From assembly GCF_947495205.1 (NCBI RefSeq), contig NZ_CANLXV010000004.1, forward strand, positions 62,001-126,000: a stretch of 64,000 nt of DNA. Reading direction: 5' to 3'. A model generated the notes under the pieces. The model worked only from the letters and a program-made list of their open reading frames with translations, did not search any database and was not told where the DNA came from. Of the stretch, positions 16,600-25,562 are shown piece by piece. Made by a program: the position numbers and the translations under genes. This stretch comes from an uncultured Polaribacter sp. GTDB lineage: Bacteria > Bacteroidota > Bacteroidia > Flavobacteriales > Flavobacteriaceae. Within the stretch, counting starts at the first letter, position 1. The number at the start of each line of letters is the position of its first letter.

Positions 16600-17241
16600 A
16601 TGATAACAGTTGTAATGGCAGAAGATCATCAAATGTTAATTGATGGCGTAAAATCTTTTTTTGAATTTGATGATGCTATTACCATCATTGGATCTGTAAA
16701 TAATGGTGAAGAATTGGTTAAACTTGTTGCATTAAAACAACCAAAACTTGTAATTACAGATATAAGAATGCCACTAATGGATGGCATAGAGGCCACCAAA
16801 AAAATTAAGAAGAATTTTCCGCATATTAACGTTTTAGCAATGACTATGTTTGATCAACCAGACGCCATAAAACAAATGTTAGATGCAGGTGCAACTGGTT
16901 ATCTATTAAAAAATTCTGGTATAAAAATGTTACATGAGGCTATAGAAACTGTTGCACAAGGAAAAACGTTTTTTGATCCTAATGTTGCCTTTAATTTTAT
17001 GAATAGTTATATTGATAAAAATGTAACTGTTGGCAAATCAGATAAGATTATCTTATCTAACAGAGAAAAAGAAATTCTAAATCTTATAGCCAATGGCAAA
17101 ACCTCAAAAGAAATTGCAGAAAATCTATTTTTAGCCAAAACAACAATAGATACGCATAGAAAAAATATGATTCGAAAATTAAATTTATCTTCTGGTAATG
17201 AATTGGTTAAGTATGCTATAGATCAAAAATATCTTTTTTAA
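16600..17241 (+). CDS. NarL/LuxR-family response regulator
   Basis: The 213-residue protein has a receiver domain (1-120) with acidic pocket Glu8/Asp9, phosphoacceptor Asp54 (VITDIRMP), a Thr in LAMTMF and the conserved Lys in GYLLKNS. A C-terminal LuxR-type helix-turn-helix spans about 148-210 (LSNREKEILNLIANGKTSKEI, then TTIDTHRKNMIRKL). It is the natural partner of the HisKA_3 kinase just upstream. Two matching 7-2-7 dyads in the operon suggest autoregulation. Its stop codon shares the palindrome TTAA with the stop of recQ on the other strand, so the two genes converge with a 4-base overlap. Confidence 0.93.
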   Translation: MITVVMAEDHQMLIDGVKSFFEFDDAITIIGSVNNGEELVKLVALKQPKLVITDIRMPLMDGIEATKKIKKNFPHINVLAMTMFDQPDAIKQMLDAGATGYLLKNSGIKMLHEAIETVAQGKTFFDPNVAFNFMNSYIDKNVTVGKSDKIILSNREKEILNLIANGKTSKEIAENLFLAKTTIDTHRKNMIRKLNLSSGNELVKYAIDQKYLF

Positions 17242-19421
17242 TTTGCCACTTCATTTATAAATTTAATTCGCATTAAACGCAATTCTTCTTCATCATAATC
17301 GCCATCAAACTCATCTAAAGCCTCTTGTATACTATCTGTTTCAGCTTCCATAAAATACTCATGTATTTCTTCTTGCTGGTCTTCATCTAAAAAATCATCT
17401 AAGGCATAATTAATATCTAATTTAGTCCCAGAAAAAATAATAGCTTCCATTTCTTTAATTAGCTCTTGCAACTCTAAACCTTTAGATTTTGCAATGTCTT
17501 CTAGTGGTAGTTTTTTATCTGTATTTTGTATAACAAATAATTTTAAACCAGAATTTGTACCCGTACTTTTTACAATTAAATCATCTGGTCTTAAAACATC
17601 ATTCTCGTTCACATAACCCGTAATTAATTTTACAAAATCTTTACCAAATTTTTTAGCCTTACCCTCACCTACTCCATGCACAGTAGCCAATTCTTCTAAA
17701 CTTATGGGATATTTTAATGCCATGTCATCTAAAGAAGGATCTTGAAAAACGGCAAAAGGTGGTACTCCTTGTTTTGTAGCTACCTTTTTTCTTAAATCTT
17801 TTAAAAGTTTTACCAAATTTTCATCTGTGGCACCTCCAGCAGATTTAGCATTTGTAATAATTGTATTATCATTTTCTTCTGAATAAACATGGTCTTCTGT
17901 CATTAAAAAAGAAGTAGGATTTTCCATATAGGCTGCTCCTTTTTTTGTTAATTTTATAACGCCATATTGTTCAATTTCTTTTTTAATATAATTTACAACC
18001 AATACTTGGCGTATTAATGCCATCCAATAACCGGCAGATTTTTCTTTTCCAGCACCAAAAAAGGGTTGTAAATGGGTTTTATGAGAGGTTAATAATGCAT
18101 TTTCTTTACCTACAATGGTATTTACCACCTCTTTAGATTTGTATTTTTGTAATGTTGCTTTAATCGTAGTAAGTAATTTTACAACATCTTCTTTTGCTTC
18201 GTGCTTTTTCTTCGGATTTCTAGAATTGTCATCCATATCTGCACCATCTCCATTTATTTCATCAAAATCTTCACCAAAATAATGTAACAAATATTTACGT
18301 CTATTCATAGAAGTTTCTGCATAACCAACAACTTCTTGTAATAAAGCATGCCCAATTTCTTGCTCTGCAACGGGCTTACTTGCCATAAATTTCTCTAACT
18401 TTTCAATATCTTTGTATGCATAAAATGCCAAACAATAACCTTCTCCATCATCTCTACCTGCTCTACCTGTTTCTTGGTAATAACTTTCTAAACTTTTAGG
18501 AATATCATGGTGAATTACAAAACGAACATCTGGTTTATCTATTCCCATACCAAAAGCAATGGTTGCTACCACAATATCGCAGTTTTCCATTAAAAACATA
18601 TCTTGATGTTTTACTCTTGTTTTAGCGTCTAAACCAGCATGGTATGGCACTGCATTTAAACCATTTACTTGTAATACTTGTGAAATTTCTTCTACTTTTT
18701 TTCTGCTTAAACAATAAATAATACCAGATTTACCTACCCTTTGTTTTACAAAACGAATAATGTCTTTTTCTACATCTTTGGTTTTTGGCCTAACTTCATA
18801 AAACAGATTTGCTCTATTAAAAGAAGCTTTAAAACGGTTTGCATCTGTTATACCTAAAGTTTTTAAAATATCTTCTTGTACTTTTTCAGTAGCCGTTGCT
18901 GTTAAACAAATTACAGGTACATCATCTATAGCCTTTATAATATGTTTTAAATTTCTATATTCTGGCCTAAAATCATGGCCCCATTCAGAAATACAATGGG
19001 CTTCATCAATAGCTACAAAAGAAATTTTTTGAGTTTTTAAGAAAGCAACATATTCTTCTTTTACCAAAGATTCTGGGGCTACATATAAAAGCTTTGTGAT
19101 TCCTGTAGAAATATCATGTTTTACCTGTGTTATTTCCGTTTTATTTAAAGACGAATTTAATACATGTGCCACACCATTATTTTCTGAAATACCACGAATA
19201 GCATCTACTTGATTTTTCATTAATGCAATTAATGGCGATACTACAATTGCAGTACCTTCTTGCATTAATGCTGGAAGTTGATAACAGAGTGATTTACCAC
19301 CACCTGTTGGCATAATTACAAAAGTATTATTACCATCTACGATACTTTTTACGACCTGTTCTTGTAAGCCTTTAAATTTATTAAATCCAAAAAACTTTTT
19401 AAGAGGACTATGTAAATCCAT
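17238..19421 (-). CDS. recQ: RecQ-family ATP-dependent DNA helicase
   Basis: The 727-residue protein has a full RecQ layout. The helicase core carries Walker A TGGGKS (39-44), the DEAH box and aromatic loop (AIDEAHCISEWGHDFRPEY) and motif VI (QETGRAGRDDGEG). An RQC-type region follows, with winged helix but without the four zinc cysteines: the usual CxxC pairs are replaced by the stretch around MNRRKYLLHYFGEDFDE, as seen in many Bacteroidota RecQs. An HRDC-like domain with LEELATVHGVGEGKAKKFG comes next, then an acidic C-terminal tail. It unwinds 3'-to-5' in recombination and fork repair. It converges on the response regulator gene. Confidence 0.95.
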   Translation of the reverse strand: MDLHSPLKKFFGFNKFKGLQEQVVKSIVDGNNTFVIMPTGGGKSLCYQLPALMQEGTAIVVSPLIALMKNQVDAIRGISENNGVAHVLNSSLNKTEITQVKHDISTGITKLLYVAPESLVKEEYVAFLKTQKISFVAIDEAHCISEWGHDFRPEYRNLKHIIKAIDDVPVICLTATATEKVQEDILKTLGITDANRFKASFNRANLFYEVRPKTKDVEKDIIRFVKQRVGKSGIIYCLSRKKVEEISQVLQVNGLNAVPYHAGLDAKTRVKHQDMFLMENCDIVVATIAFGMGIDKPDVRFVIHHDIPKSLESYYQETGRAGRDDGEGYCLAFYAYKDIEKLEKFMASKPVAEQEIGHALLQEVVGYAETSMNRRKYLLHYFGEDFDEINGDGADMDDNSRNPKKKHEAKEDVVKLLTTIKATLQKYKSKEVVNTIVGKENALLTSHKTHLQPFFGAGKEKSAGYWMALIRQVLVVNYIKKEIEQYGVIKLTKKGAAYMENPTSFLMTEDHVYSEENDNTIITNAKSAGGATDENLVKLLKDLRKKVATKQGVPPFAVFQDPSLDDMALKYPISLEELATVHGVGEGKAKKFGKDFVKLITGYVNENDVLRPDDLIVKSTGTNSGLKLFVIQNTDKKLPLEDIAKSKGLELQELIKEMEAIIFSGTKLDINYALDDFLDEDQQEEIHEYFMEAETDSIQEALDEFDGDYDEEELRLMRIKFINEVAN

Positions 19422-19473
19422 TTATAGAATATTATTTTAATAATTAAAAACAAATTACGAACTATATTAATGT

Positions 19474-19503
19474 TTGATGAAACTAATTTTTATAGTAAAT
19501 TTG
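19474..19503 (+). promoter_or_regulatory. Bacteroidota-type promoter of kpsF (TTG-N19-TAAATTTG)
   Basis: TTG at 19474-19476 and TAAATTTG at 19496-19503 are separated by 19 bases, an exact match to the Bacteroidota consensus TTG-N17-23-TAnnTTTG. Transcription would start near 19510, giving a leader of about 50 bases before the TTG start codon. Confidence 0.6.
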
Positions 19504-19559
19504 CCTATTTCTTAATCTAAAGGTATAACTTTTTTTTATTCTGATAAAATACTAAACGC

Positions 19560-20528
19560 TTGAAAAATTCAAATACTATTTTACAAACCGCTAAAGATGC
19601 TATTTTAACAGAGAGTAAGGCCATAAAAAATATGGCAAATCTTTTAGATCATAATTTTGAAAACGCTGTAAACTTCATTTTAAACACAAATGGAAGAGTA
19701 ATTGTAACAGGTATTGGTAAAAGTGCAAACATTGCAACAAAGATTGTAGCAACTTTAAATTCTACAGGTACACCTGCTATTTTTATGCATGCTGCAGATG
19801 CTATCCATGGAGATTTAGGAAATGTTCAAAAAAACGATGTCGTAATTTGCTTATCTAAAAGTGGCAATACACCAGAAATTAAAGTACTAGTGCCTTTAAT
19901 AAAAAATTACGGCAATAAAATAATTGCAATTACTGGAAATATAGCTTCTTTTCTAGGTAAAAATGCAGATTATAAATTAAATACTTTTGTAGAAAAAGAA
20001 GCTTGTCGCAATAATTTAGCACCAACAACTAGTACAACTGCACAATTGGTTATGGGAGATGCTTTAGCCATTTGTTTGCAAGAGTTAAGAGGTTTTTCTA
20101 GTAAAGATTTTGCGAAATACCATCCAGGAGGTGCTTTAGGAAAACGTTTATATTTAAGGGTTGCAGATCTTATCACAAACAATGCAATTCCACAAGTTAA
20201 TAGTACAGATACTATAGCCAAAGTAATTATAGAAATTTCTGAAAAAAGATTAGGCGTTACTGCCGTTTTAGAAAATCAAAAATTAATTGGTATTATAACA
20301 GATGGTGATATTAGAAGAATGTTGGCAAAATCTACAGATATTAATAATTTTGTAGCAAAAGATATTATGGGTAAAAACCCTAAAACAATTGCTATAGACG
20401 CTATGGCTATTGAGGCATTAGAACTTTTAGAGCAAAATAATATTACACAAATTTTAGTGGTTGATAACCAAAATAATTATAAAGGAGTAGTACATTTACA
20501 CGATTTAATTAAAGAAGGGATTTTCTAA
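19560..20528 (+). CDS. kpsF: KpsF/GutQ-type arabinose-5-phosphate isomerase
   Basis: The 322-residue protein has an N-terminal SIS sugar-isomerase domain (about 20-190; GRVIVTGIGKSANIA, then CLSKSGNTPEI, and a conserved AKYHPGGALGKRL after it) and a C-terminal pair of CBS domains (about 205-322). This is the standard architecture of the enzyme converting ribulose-5-phosphate to arabinose-5-phosphate, the first step to Kdo in lipopolysaccharide. The start is TTG at 19560. It is followed by tatC with a one-base TAATG overlap. Confidence 0.95.
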   Translation: MKNSNTILQTAKDAILTESKAIKNMANLLDHNFENAVNFILNTNGRVIVTGIGKSANIATKIVATLNSTGTPAIFMHAADAIHGDLGNVQKNDVVICLSKSGNTPEIKVLVPLIKNYGNKIIAITGNIASFLGKNADYKLNTFVEKEACRNNLAPTTSTTAQLVMGDALAICLQELRGFSSKDFAKYHPGGALGKRLYLRVADLITNNAIPQVNSTDTIAKVIIEISEKRLGVTAVLENQKLIGIITDGDIRRMLAKSTDINNFVAKDIMGKNPKTIAIDAMAIEALELLEQNNITQILVVDNQNNYKGVVHLHDLIKEGIF

Positions 20529-21358
20529 TGGCAGAAACACAAAAAGAAATGTCTTTTTTAGGACATTTAGAAGAATTAAGATGGCATTTGGTAAGAAGTG
20601 CAGCAGCTATTCTAATAATAGCCATTCTTATTTTTAGTTTTCAAAAAGAAGTGTATGAACACTTTTTACTGGCGCATTTAAATTCAGAGTTTGTTACTTA
20701 CCGTTATTTTTGCGATTTTTTTCAATTATTTAATATCGATAGTGCTTTTTGTGAAGTTTCTTTTTCAGAAACCAAACTGCAAAGTATAGAAGTAACCTCT
20801 CAATTAATGAGTGCCATTTGGACCGCTTTTATTTTAGGTGTAATTTTGGCTTTTCCTTACATTCTTTGGGAAATTTGGCGCTTTATTTCACCAGGTTTAA
20901 CTTCAAAAGAAATTAAAAGCTCAAGAGGATTTATTTTTATTGCTTCCTTATTATTTTTTATAGGAGTTGCCTTTAGTTTTTATGTTATTGCACCAATTTC
21001 AGTACATTTTCTTTACAATTATCAAATAACAGATGAAATTGTAAATAGTTTTAAACTAAGATCTCATATTGGCTTAATTACAAATATGTTATTAGGTGTT
21101 TCTATTCTTTTTGAATTACCTGTTTTAGTATACTTCTTAACAAAGGCAGGTTTAATAACACCAGAATTTCTAAAAAAATACAGAAAACACGCACTTGTGG
21201 TAGTATTAATAGTAGCTGCCATAATTACGCCTCCAGATATTGCTAGTCAAGTAATTGTAGCCATACCTATTTTAATCTTATATGAAATTAGTATAAAAGT
21301 TTCTAGAATGGTAATTAAAAAACAACAAAAAAATGCACAAAAAAGTCCAAGAATTTAA
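20528..21358 (+). CDS. tatC: Twin-arginine translocase subunit TatC
   Basis: The 276-residue protein has six predicted membrane helices and the TatC hallmarks: an N-terminal amphipathic segment MSFLGHLEELRWHLVRS, in which the conserved Glu contacts the twin-arginine signal, and a first cytoplasmic loop FPYILWEIWRFISPGLTSKE. It is slightly longer than E. coli TatC because of an extended first periplasmic loop (about 45-85). It forms the signal-recognition core of the Tat exporter. It is translated from the kpsF stop and its own end overlaps the next gene by 26 bases. Confidence 0.96.
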   Translation: MAETQKEMSFLGHLEELRWHLVRSAAAILIIAILIFSFQKEVYEHFLLAHLNSEFVTYRYFCDFFQLFNIDSAFCEVSFSETKLQSIEVTSQLMSAIWTAFILGVILAFPYILWEIWRFISPGLTSKEIKSSRGFIFIASLLFFIGVAFSFYVIAPISVHFLYNYQITDEIVNSFKLRSHIGLITNMLLGVSILFELPVLVYFLTKAGLITPEFLKKYRKHALVVVLIVAAIITPPDIASQVIVAIPILILYEISIKVSRMVIKKQQKNAQKSPRI

Positions 21359-21683
21359 TGACTATCGTTCTAAAATGAACGAAAAAATACTAGCCACTGA
21401 TAATAAAGTTATCAAAAGAATATTTAACCTAGATACCAACACTTTTGCAGCCGGCCATTTACCTGTAAAAACAAAGGAATTATTAGGTTTGGTTGCTTCT
21501 GCCGTTTTAAGATGTGATGATTGTATCCAATATCACCTAGAAGCTGCAAAAAAAAATGGAGTTACTACAGAAGAAATGATGGAAACCATGTCTATAGCCA
21601 ATCTTGTTGGAGGTACAATTGTAATACCTCATTTAAGAAGAGCCTTAGAATATTGGGAATTTCTAGAAGATAATGAAGCATAA
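21333..21683 (+). CDS. Carboxymuconolactone decarboxylase / AhpD-like family protein
   Basis: The 116-residue helical protein carries the AhpD-type redox motif CDDC (Cys61 and Cys64) with His68 following (CIQYHLEAA), which points to a peroxidase-associated disulfide reductase rather than a true decarboxylase. The start at 21333 overlaps tatC by 26 bases but is supported by an N-terminus (MHKKVQEFNDYRSKMNEKIL) that looks native for the family. It belongs to the kpsF-tatC transcription unit. The substrate is unknown. Confidence 0.88.
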   Translation: MHKKVQEFNDYRSKMNEKILATDNKVIKRIFNLDTNTFAAGHLPVKTKELLGLVASAVLRCDDCIQYHLEAAKKNGVTTEEMMETMSIANLVGGTIVIPHLRRALEYWEFLEDNEA

Positions 21684-21809
21684 TTGTTATTGATTTAACC
21701 CTGTAAATGTTTGTGAATGCTTTAAGATGCTCACTAAGTATTCTTTATTACTTTTACAAAAACAACAATTAAAATTTTCCTCAATTAAACCATTACACGT
21801 ATTTAAAAT

Positions 21810-22547
21810 ATGATTTTAAAGGCAGAAAATATTCAAAAAATTTATGGCAGCAGAAAAGTGGTACAAGGCATTTCGCTAGAAGTAAAACAAGGCGAAATTA
21901 TTGGACTTTTAGGTCCAAATGGAGCTGGTAAAACTACATCTTTCTACATGATTGTTGGTATGGTTAAACCTAATTTTGGTAAAATTTATTTGAATGATGA
22001 AGAAATTACGCAAGATGCCATGTACAAACGTGCCCAAAAAGGAATTGGTTATTTAGCCCAAGAAGCATCTGTTTTTAGAAAATTATCTGTAGAAGATAAC
22101 ATTATGTCTGTGTTACAATTTACAGGAAGGTCTAAAAAAGAGCAAAAAATTAAATTAGAATCTTTAATAGAAGAATTTAATATTGGTCATGTGCGTAAAA
22201 ATAGAGGAGATTTATTGTCTGGTGGAGAAAGACGTAGAACAGAAATTGCCCGTTGTTTAGCCTCTGACCCCAATTTTATTTTATTAGATGAACCCTTTGC
22301 TGGTGTAGACCCAATTGCTGTAGAAGATATACAAAGTATTGTTGCACAGCTTAAAAACAAAAATATTGGTATTTTAATTACTGATCATGATGTACAGGCA
22401 ACTTTGGCAATTACAGACAAAACGTATTTAATGTACCAAGGTAGTATTTTAAAAAGTGGCACACCAGAAGACTTAGCAGCAGATGAAATGGTGCGTAAAG
22501 TATATTTGGGTAAAGATTTTGAATTGAAAAAAAGAAAATTATTTTAG
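21810..22547 (+). CDS. lptB: LPS export ABC transporter ATP-binding protein LptB
   Basis: The 245-residue ABC ATPase has Walker A GPNGAGKT (35-42), a Q-loop in the LAQEASVFRKLSVEDN stretch typical of LptB, the signature LLSGGERRRTEIARCLA, Walker B FILLDEPFAGVDP and the switch His in ITDHDVQ. The LAQEASVFRKL and GGERRR features separate LptB from other ABC ATPases. It powers extraction of lipopolysaccharide from the inner membrane with LptFG. It stands about 125 bases after the preceding gene. Confidence 0.94.
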   Translation: MILKAENIQKIYGSRKVVQGISLEVKQGEIIGLLGPNGAGKTTSFYMIVGMVKPNFGKIYLNDEEITQDAMYKRAQKGIGYLAQEASVFRKLSVEDNIMSVLQFTGRSKKEQKIKLESLIEEFNIGHVRKNRGDLLSGGERRRTEIARCLASDPNFILLDEPFAGVDPIAVEDIQSIVAQLKNKNIGILITDHDVQATLAITDKTYLMYQGSILKSGTPEDLAADEMVRKVYLGKDFELKKRKLF

Positions 22548-22580
22548 TAAAATCACTGCTGAATACTTAGTAAAGCTTAA

Positions 22581-23330
22581 TTAAACAACCTTTTTTTTAT
22601 TAAAATTAGAAATTACCGATAAAACGATATAAAGTGTTACTATTAAAGGAATTGATAGATATTGTAAAAATATTATCATTGCTAAAGAAACCACTAAAAA
22701 CAAATACTTTATTAGATTATTTTTTATGGAATACTCCTTAAATTTTAAAGAAAACAAAGGCAATTCTGCATTCATTAAAAAAGTTAGCAACAATGTAATT
22801 GCAATTAAAAAATAACGATTGTTTAAAACGGTATAAACCAACTCAATTTCTGTATTCATTTTTATTAATGGCAAAGCAATTACAAACAAACTCATTGCAG
22901 GCGTTGGCAACCCTATAAAAGAATCGGTTTGTCTTGTATCTATGTTGAATTTTGCCAGTCTGTAACAAGCACCTAAAGTTAGTAACAAACCAAAAAAAGG
23001 AAATAATTCTATATCTAAATCTTTAAAATAAGTTGCTGTAGTTTCTTCTCCAAAATAATTCAAACCATTTTTATCAGTTAACAGGTTCATCATAACAATT
23101 CCAGGAACAACACCACTAGTTACCATATCTGCCAAAGAATCTAACTGTTTGCCTAATTCTCCAGAAACATTTAATAAACGTGCTGCAAAACCATCAAAAA
23201 AATCTAAGAAAATACCCAAGACAACAAAAAAAGCAGCAAGTCCAAAAGCACCATGAACTGCAAAAATAGTAGCAATTGTTCCACAAAAAAGATTGCCAAG
23301 TGTAATTAAATTAGGAATATGTTTTTTCAT
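22581..23330 (-). CDS. pssA: CDP-diacylglycerol--serine O-phosphatidyltransferase
   Basis: The protein has about eight membrane helices and the CDP-alcohol phosphatidyltransferase motif DG-x2-AR-x8-G-x3-D-x3-D in DGFAARLLNVSGELGKQLD followed by SLAD. It makes phosphatidylserine, the precursor of phosphatidylethanolamine. I use the ATG at 23330 (MKKHIPNLITLGNLFCG), which begins directly at the first conserved segment; an upstream ATG at 23360 would add ten residues of poor character. It converges on lptB with a gap of about 33 bases. Confidence 0.93.
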   Translation of the reverse strand: MKKHIPNLITLGNLFCGTIATIFAVHGAFGLAAFFVVLGIFLDFFDGFAARLLNVSGELGKQLDSLADMVTSGVVPGIVMMNLLTDKNGLNYFGEETTATYFKDLDIELFPFFGLLLTLGACYRLAKFNIDTRQTDSFIGLPTPAMSLFVIALPLIKMNTEIELVYTVLNNRYFLIAITLLLTFLMNAELPLFSLKFKEYSIKNNLIKYLFLVVSLAMIIFLQYLSIPLIVTLYIVLSVISNFNKKKVV

Positions 23331-23429
23331 AATTATTTTAAAAAAAGCTAAAGTAAGCAATCCTGTTTTGAAGTTTTAAAAATTTCTTTTTTTTTACGTA
23401 ATTTTCAATCTAAAATAAAATTACAAGCA

Positions 23430-24404
23430 ATGCCTATTTTAAAATCAGACTTTACAGCTACTTTGCCTTTTAAAAATGGACATTTCAATACCATGTATCG
23501 TCCTTTATTCATGAAAAACACTTGTGCATATCATAGAAAACGAATAACTACTTGGGATAATGATTTTATAGATTTAGATTGCTCTTTTGTAGGTTCAAAA
23601 ACCTTAGTTTTACTAATTCATGGTTTAGAAGGCAGTGCAGCTTCTAATTATATGGTGGCTACCGTTAATTTATTAAATGCAAACCAAATAGACACCGTTT
23701 GCTTTAATTTAAGAAGTTGCAGTGGCGAAGACAATCTGCGTTTAGAAACTTACCATAGTGGCAAAACAGAAGATGTAGATTTTGTAGTAAAGCATCTTTT
23801 AAAAAACTACAATCACGAAAACTTAATTATTGTTGGTTTTAGTTTGGGTGGTAATTTAACATTGAAGTATTTAGGGGAATATCAAGAAAAATTATCATCA
23901 AAAATAAAAGGTGGTATTGCAGTTTCTGTGCCTATTGATATGGGTACTGCAGAATTAGAAATGGACAAATTAAAAAATAAAATCTATGTTGAATTATTTT
24001 TTAAAACCATGAAAAACAAAATTTTAGAAAAAGCTTATAAGTTTCCTGCATTTAATTTAAATAAGGAAAAGTTATTTAAAGCTACCAAATTTAAACATTT
24101 GGAAGAATTATATACAATACCTGTTTTTGGTTTTAAAAGTCCAGAAGATTATTGGCAAAAAGCAAGTGCAAAACCTTATATTCCTAAAATAGATAGACCA
24201 ACCTTATTAATTAATGCAAAAGACGATAGTTTTTTGTCTCCGGCGTGTTTTCCTAGAAAAGAAGCTTTACAATCAAATCATTTTTATTTAGAAATGCCTA
24301 ATTATGGTGGCCATTGTGGGTTTATTTCTTCATTTAAACCAAAAGAAAACCAATGGTTAGAAAACAGAATATTAAAATTTATTGAAAATAAAATAAGAAT
24401 TTAA
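23430..24404 (+). CDS. YheT-family alpha/beta hydrolase
   Basis: The 324-residue protein is an alpha/beta hydrolase of the YheT/ABHD1-3 group. It has the oxyanion-loop LLIHGLEGSAASNYM, the nucleophile elbow VGFSLGGNLTLKYLGE with catalytic Ser, an acid near NAKDDSFLSP and the catalytic His in YGGHCGF. Natural substrates of this group are poorly known; lipid or ester hydrolysis is assumed. It is monocistronic and divergent from pssA. Confidence 0.88.
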   Translation: MPILKSDFTATLPFKNGHFNTMYRPLFMKNTCAYHRKRITTWDNDFIDLDCSFVGSKTLVLLIHGLEGSAASNYMVATVNLLNANQIDTVCFNLRSCSGEDNLRLETYHSGKTEDVDFVVKHLLKNYNHENLIIVGFSLGGNLTLKYLGEYQEKLSSKIKGGIAVSVPIDMGTAELEMDKLKNKIYVELFFKTMKNKILEKAYKFPAFNLNKEKLFKATKFKHLEELYTIPVFGFKSPEDYWQKASAKPYIPKIDRPTLLINAKDDSFLSPACFPRKEALQSNHFYLEMPNYGGHCGFISSFKPKENQWLENRILKFIENKIRI

Positions 24405-24485
24405 CTTTTTAAAACAATAACTTTCTAAAACTCCTGTTATTTTAATAGTATTTCAGATATTTGTTACATTAAATAAAATTGAAAT

Positions 24486-25556
24486 TTGAAATTTAAATTA
24501 TCTGTTCTTTTTCTCTTTGCAACTTTCGTATTGCAAGCACAAGCCTTTAGAAATTATTCTAACGAATTTTTAAATATTGGTGTAGATGCTGCTGCTTTAG
24601 GAATGAGTAAAGCTGTAGTTGCCACAACTAATGATGTAAATGCAGTTTACTGGAATCCAGCAGGTTTGGTAGGAATAGAAGATTACCAAGGCTCTTTAAT
24701 GCATGCCTCTTATTTTGCAGGAATCGCAAACTACAATCATGCTGCTTTTGCAATGCCAATAGACAAACAAAGTGCTTTAGGTATTTCTATAATTCGTTTT
24801 GGTGTAGATGATATTTTAAACACCACTGCATTAATTGATGCTGATGGAAATATAGATTTTAATAGAATTAGCCTTTTTTCTGCCGCAGATTATGCTTTTA
24901 ATTTTGCTTATGCAAGAAACCTAATTTTTAAAGATTTAAAACTTGGTGTTAATGCAAAAATAATACGCAGAACTATTGGTGATTTTGCTGCTTCTTGGGG
25001 TTTTGGTTTTGACCTTGGTTTACAATTTGAAAGAAATAATTGGATGTTTGGTCTTATGATTAGAGATATTACCACTACATTTAATACTTGGTCTATAGAT
25101 GAAACTGAATTTAATACCATTAGAGATGCTATTCCTGAACAAAACCAAGAATTGCCTGAAACTACAGAACTCACAAAACCCAAGCTACAAATGGGCGTTG
25201 CTAGAGCGTTTAGAATTGGCAGATTTATGAATTTACAAACAGAAATAGATTTAAATGTACGTTTTGCAAAAACAAACGATATTTTTGCCTCTGAGTTTGC
25301 AAGTATAGATCCTGCAATTGGCTTTCAATTAGATTATGATCGTATTGTTTATTTAAGAGCTGGCGTTGGTAATATGCAATACATTACCCAATTTGATGAT
25401 TCTAGAGCGCTCTCTTTACAACCTAATTTTGGAGTAGGTTTTAATTATAAAGGAATAAAAATAGATTACGCTTTAAGCAATATTGGTAGTGTGGGTAATG
25501 CCTTATTTTCTAATATTTTTTCAATTACTTTTGATTATACTTTTTTTAGATTATAA
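24486..25556 (+). CDS. PorV/PorQ-family outer-membrane protein
   Basis: The 356-residue protein has a signal peptide (KLSVLFLFATFVLQAQA) and a barrel of the FadL-like PorV/PorQ family, with the characteristic N-terminal FLNIGVDAAALGMSKAVVAT followed by DVNAVYWNPAGL. The protein ends in FRL. PorV and PorQ act in type IX secretion, shuttling or attaching cargo on the cell surface; this family also has members of unknown role, so no symbol is given. The start is a TTG at 24486. It is seven bases upstream of the DUF4105 gene. Confidence 0.85.
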   Translation: MKFKLSVLFLFATFVLQAQAFRNYSNEFLNIGVDAAALGMSKAVVATTNDVNAVYWNPAGLVGIEDYQGSLMHASYFAGIANYNHAAFAMPIDKQSALGISIIRFGVDDILNTTALIDADGNIDFNRISLFSAADYAFNFAYARNLIFKDLKLGVNAKIIRRTIGDFAASWGFGFDLGLQFERNNWMFGLMIRDITTTFNTWSIDETEFNTIRDAIPEQNQELPETTELTKPKLQMGVARAFRIGRFMNLQTEIDLNVRFAKTNDIFASEFASIDPAIGFQLDYDRIVYLRAGVGNMQYITQFDDSRALSLQPNFGVGFNYKGIKIDYALSNIGSVGNALFSNIFSITFDYTFFRL

Positions 25557-25562
25557 TTTTTT

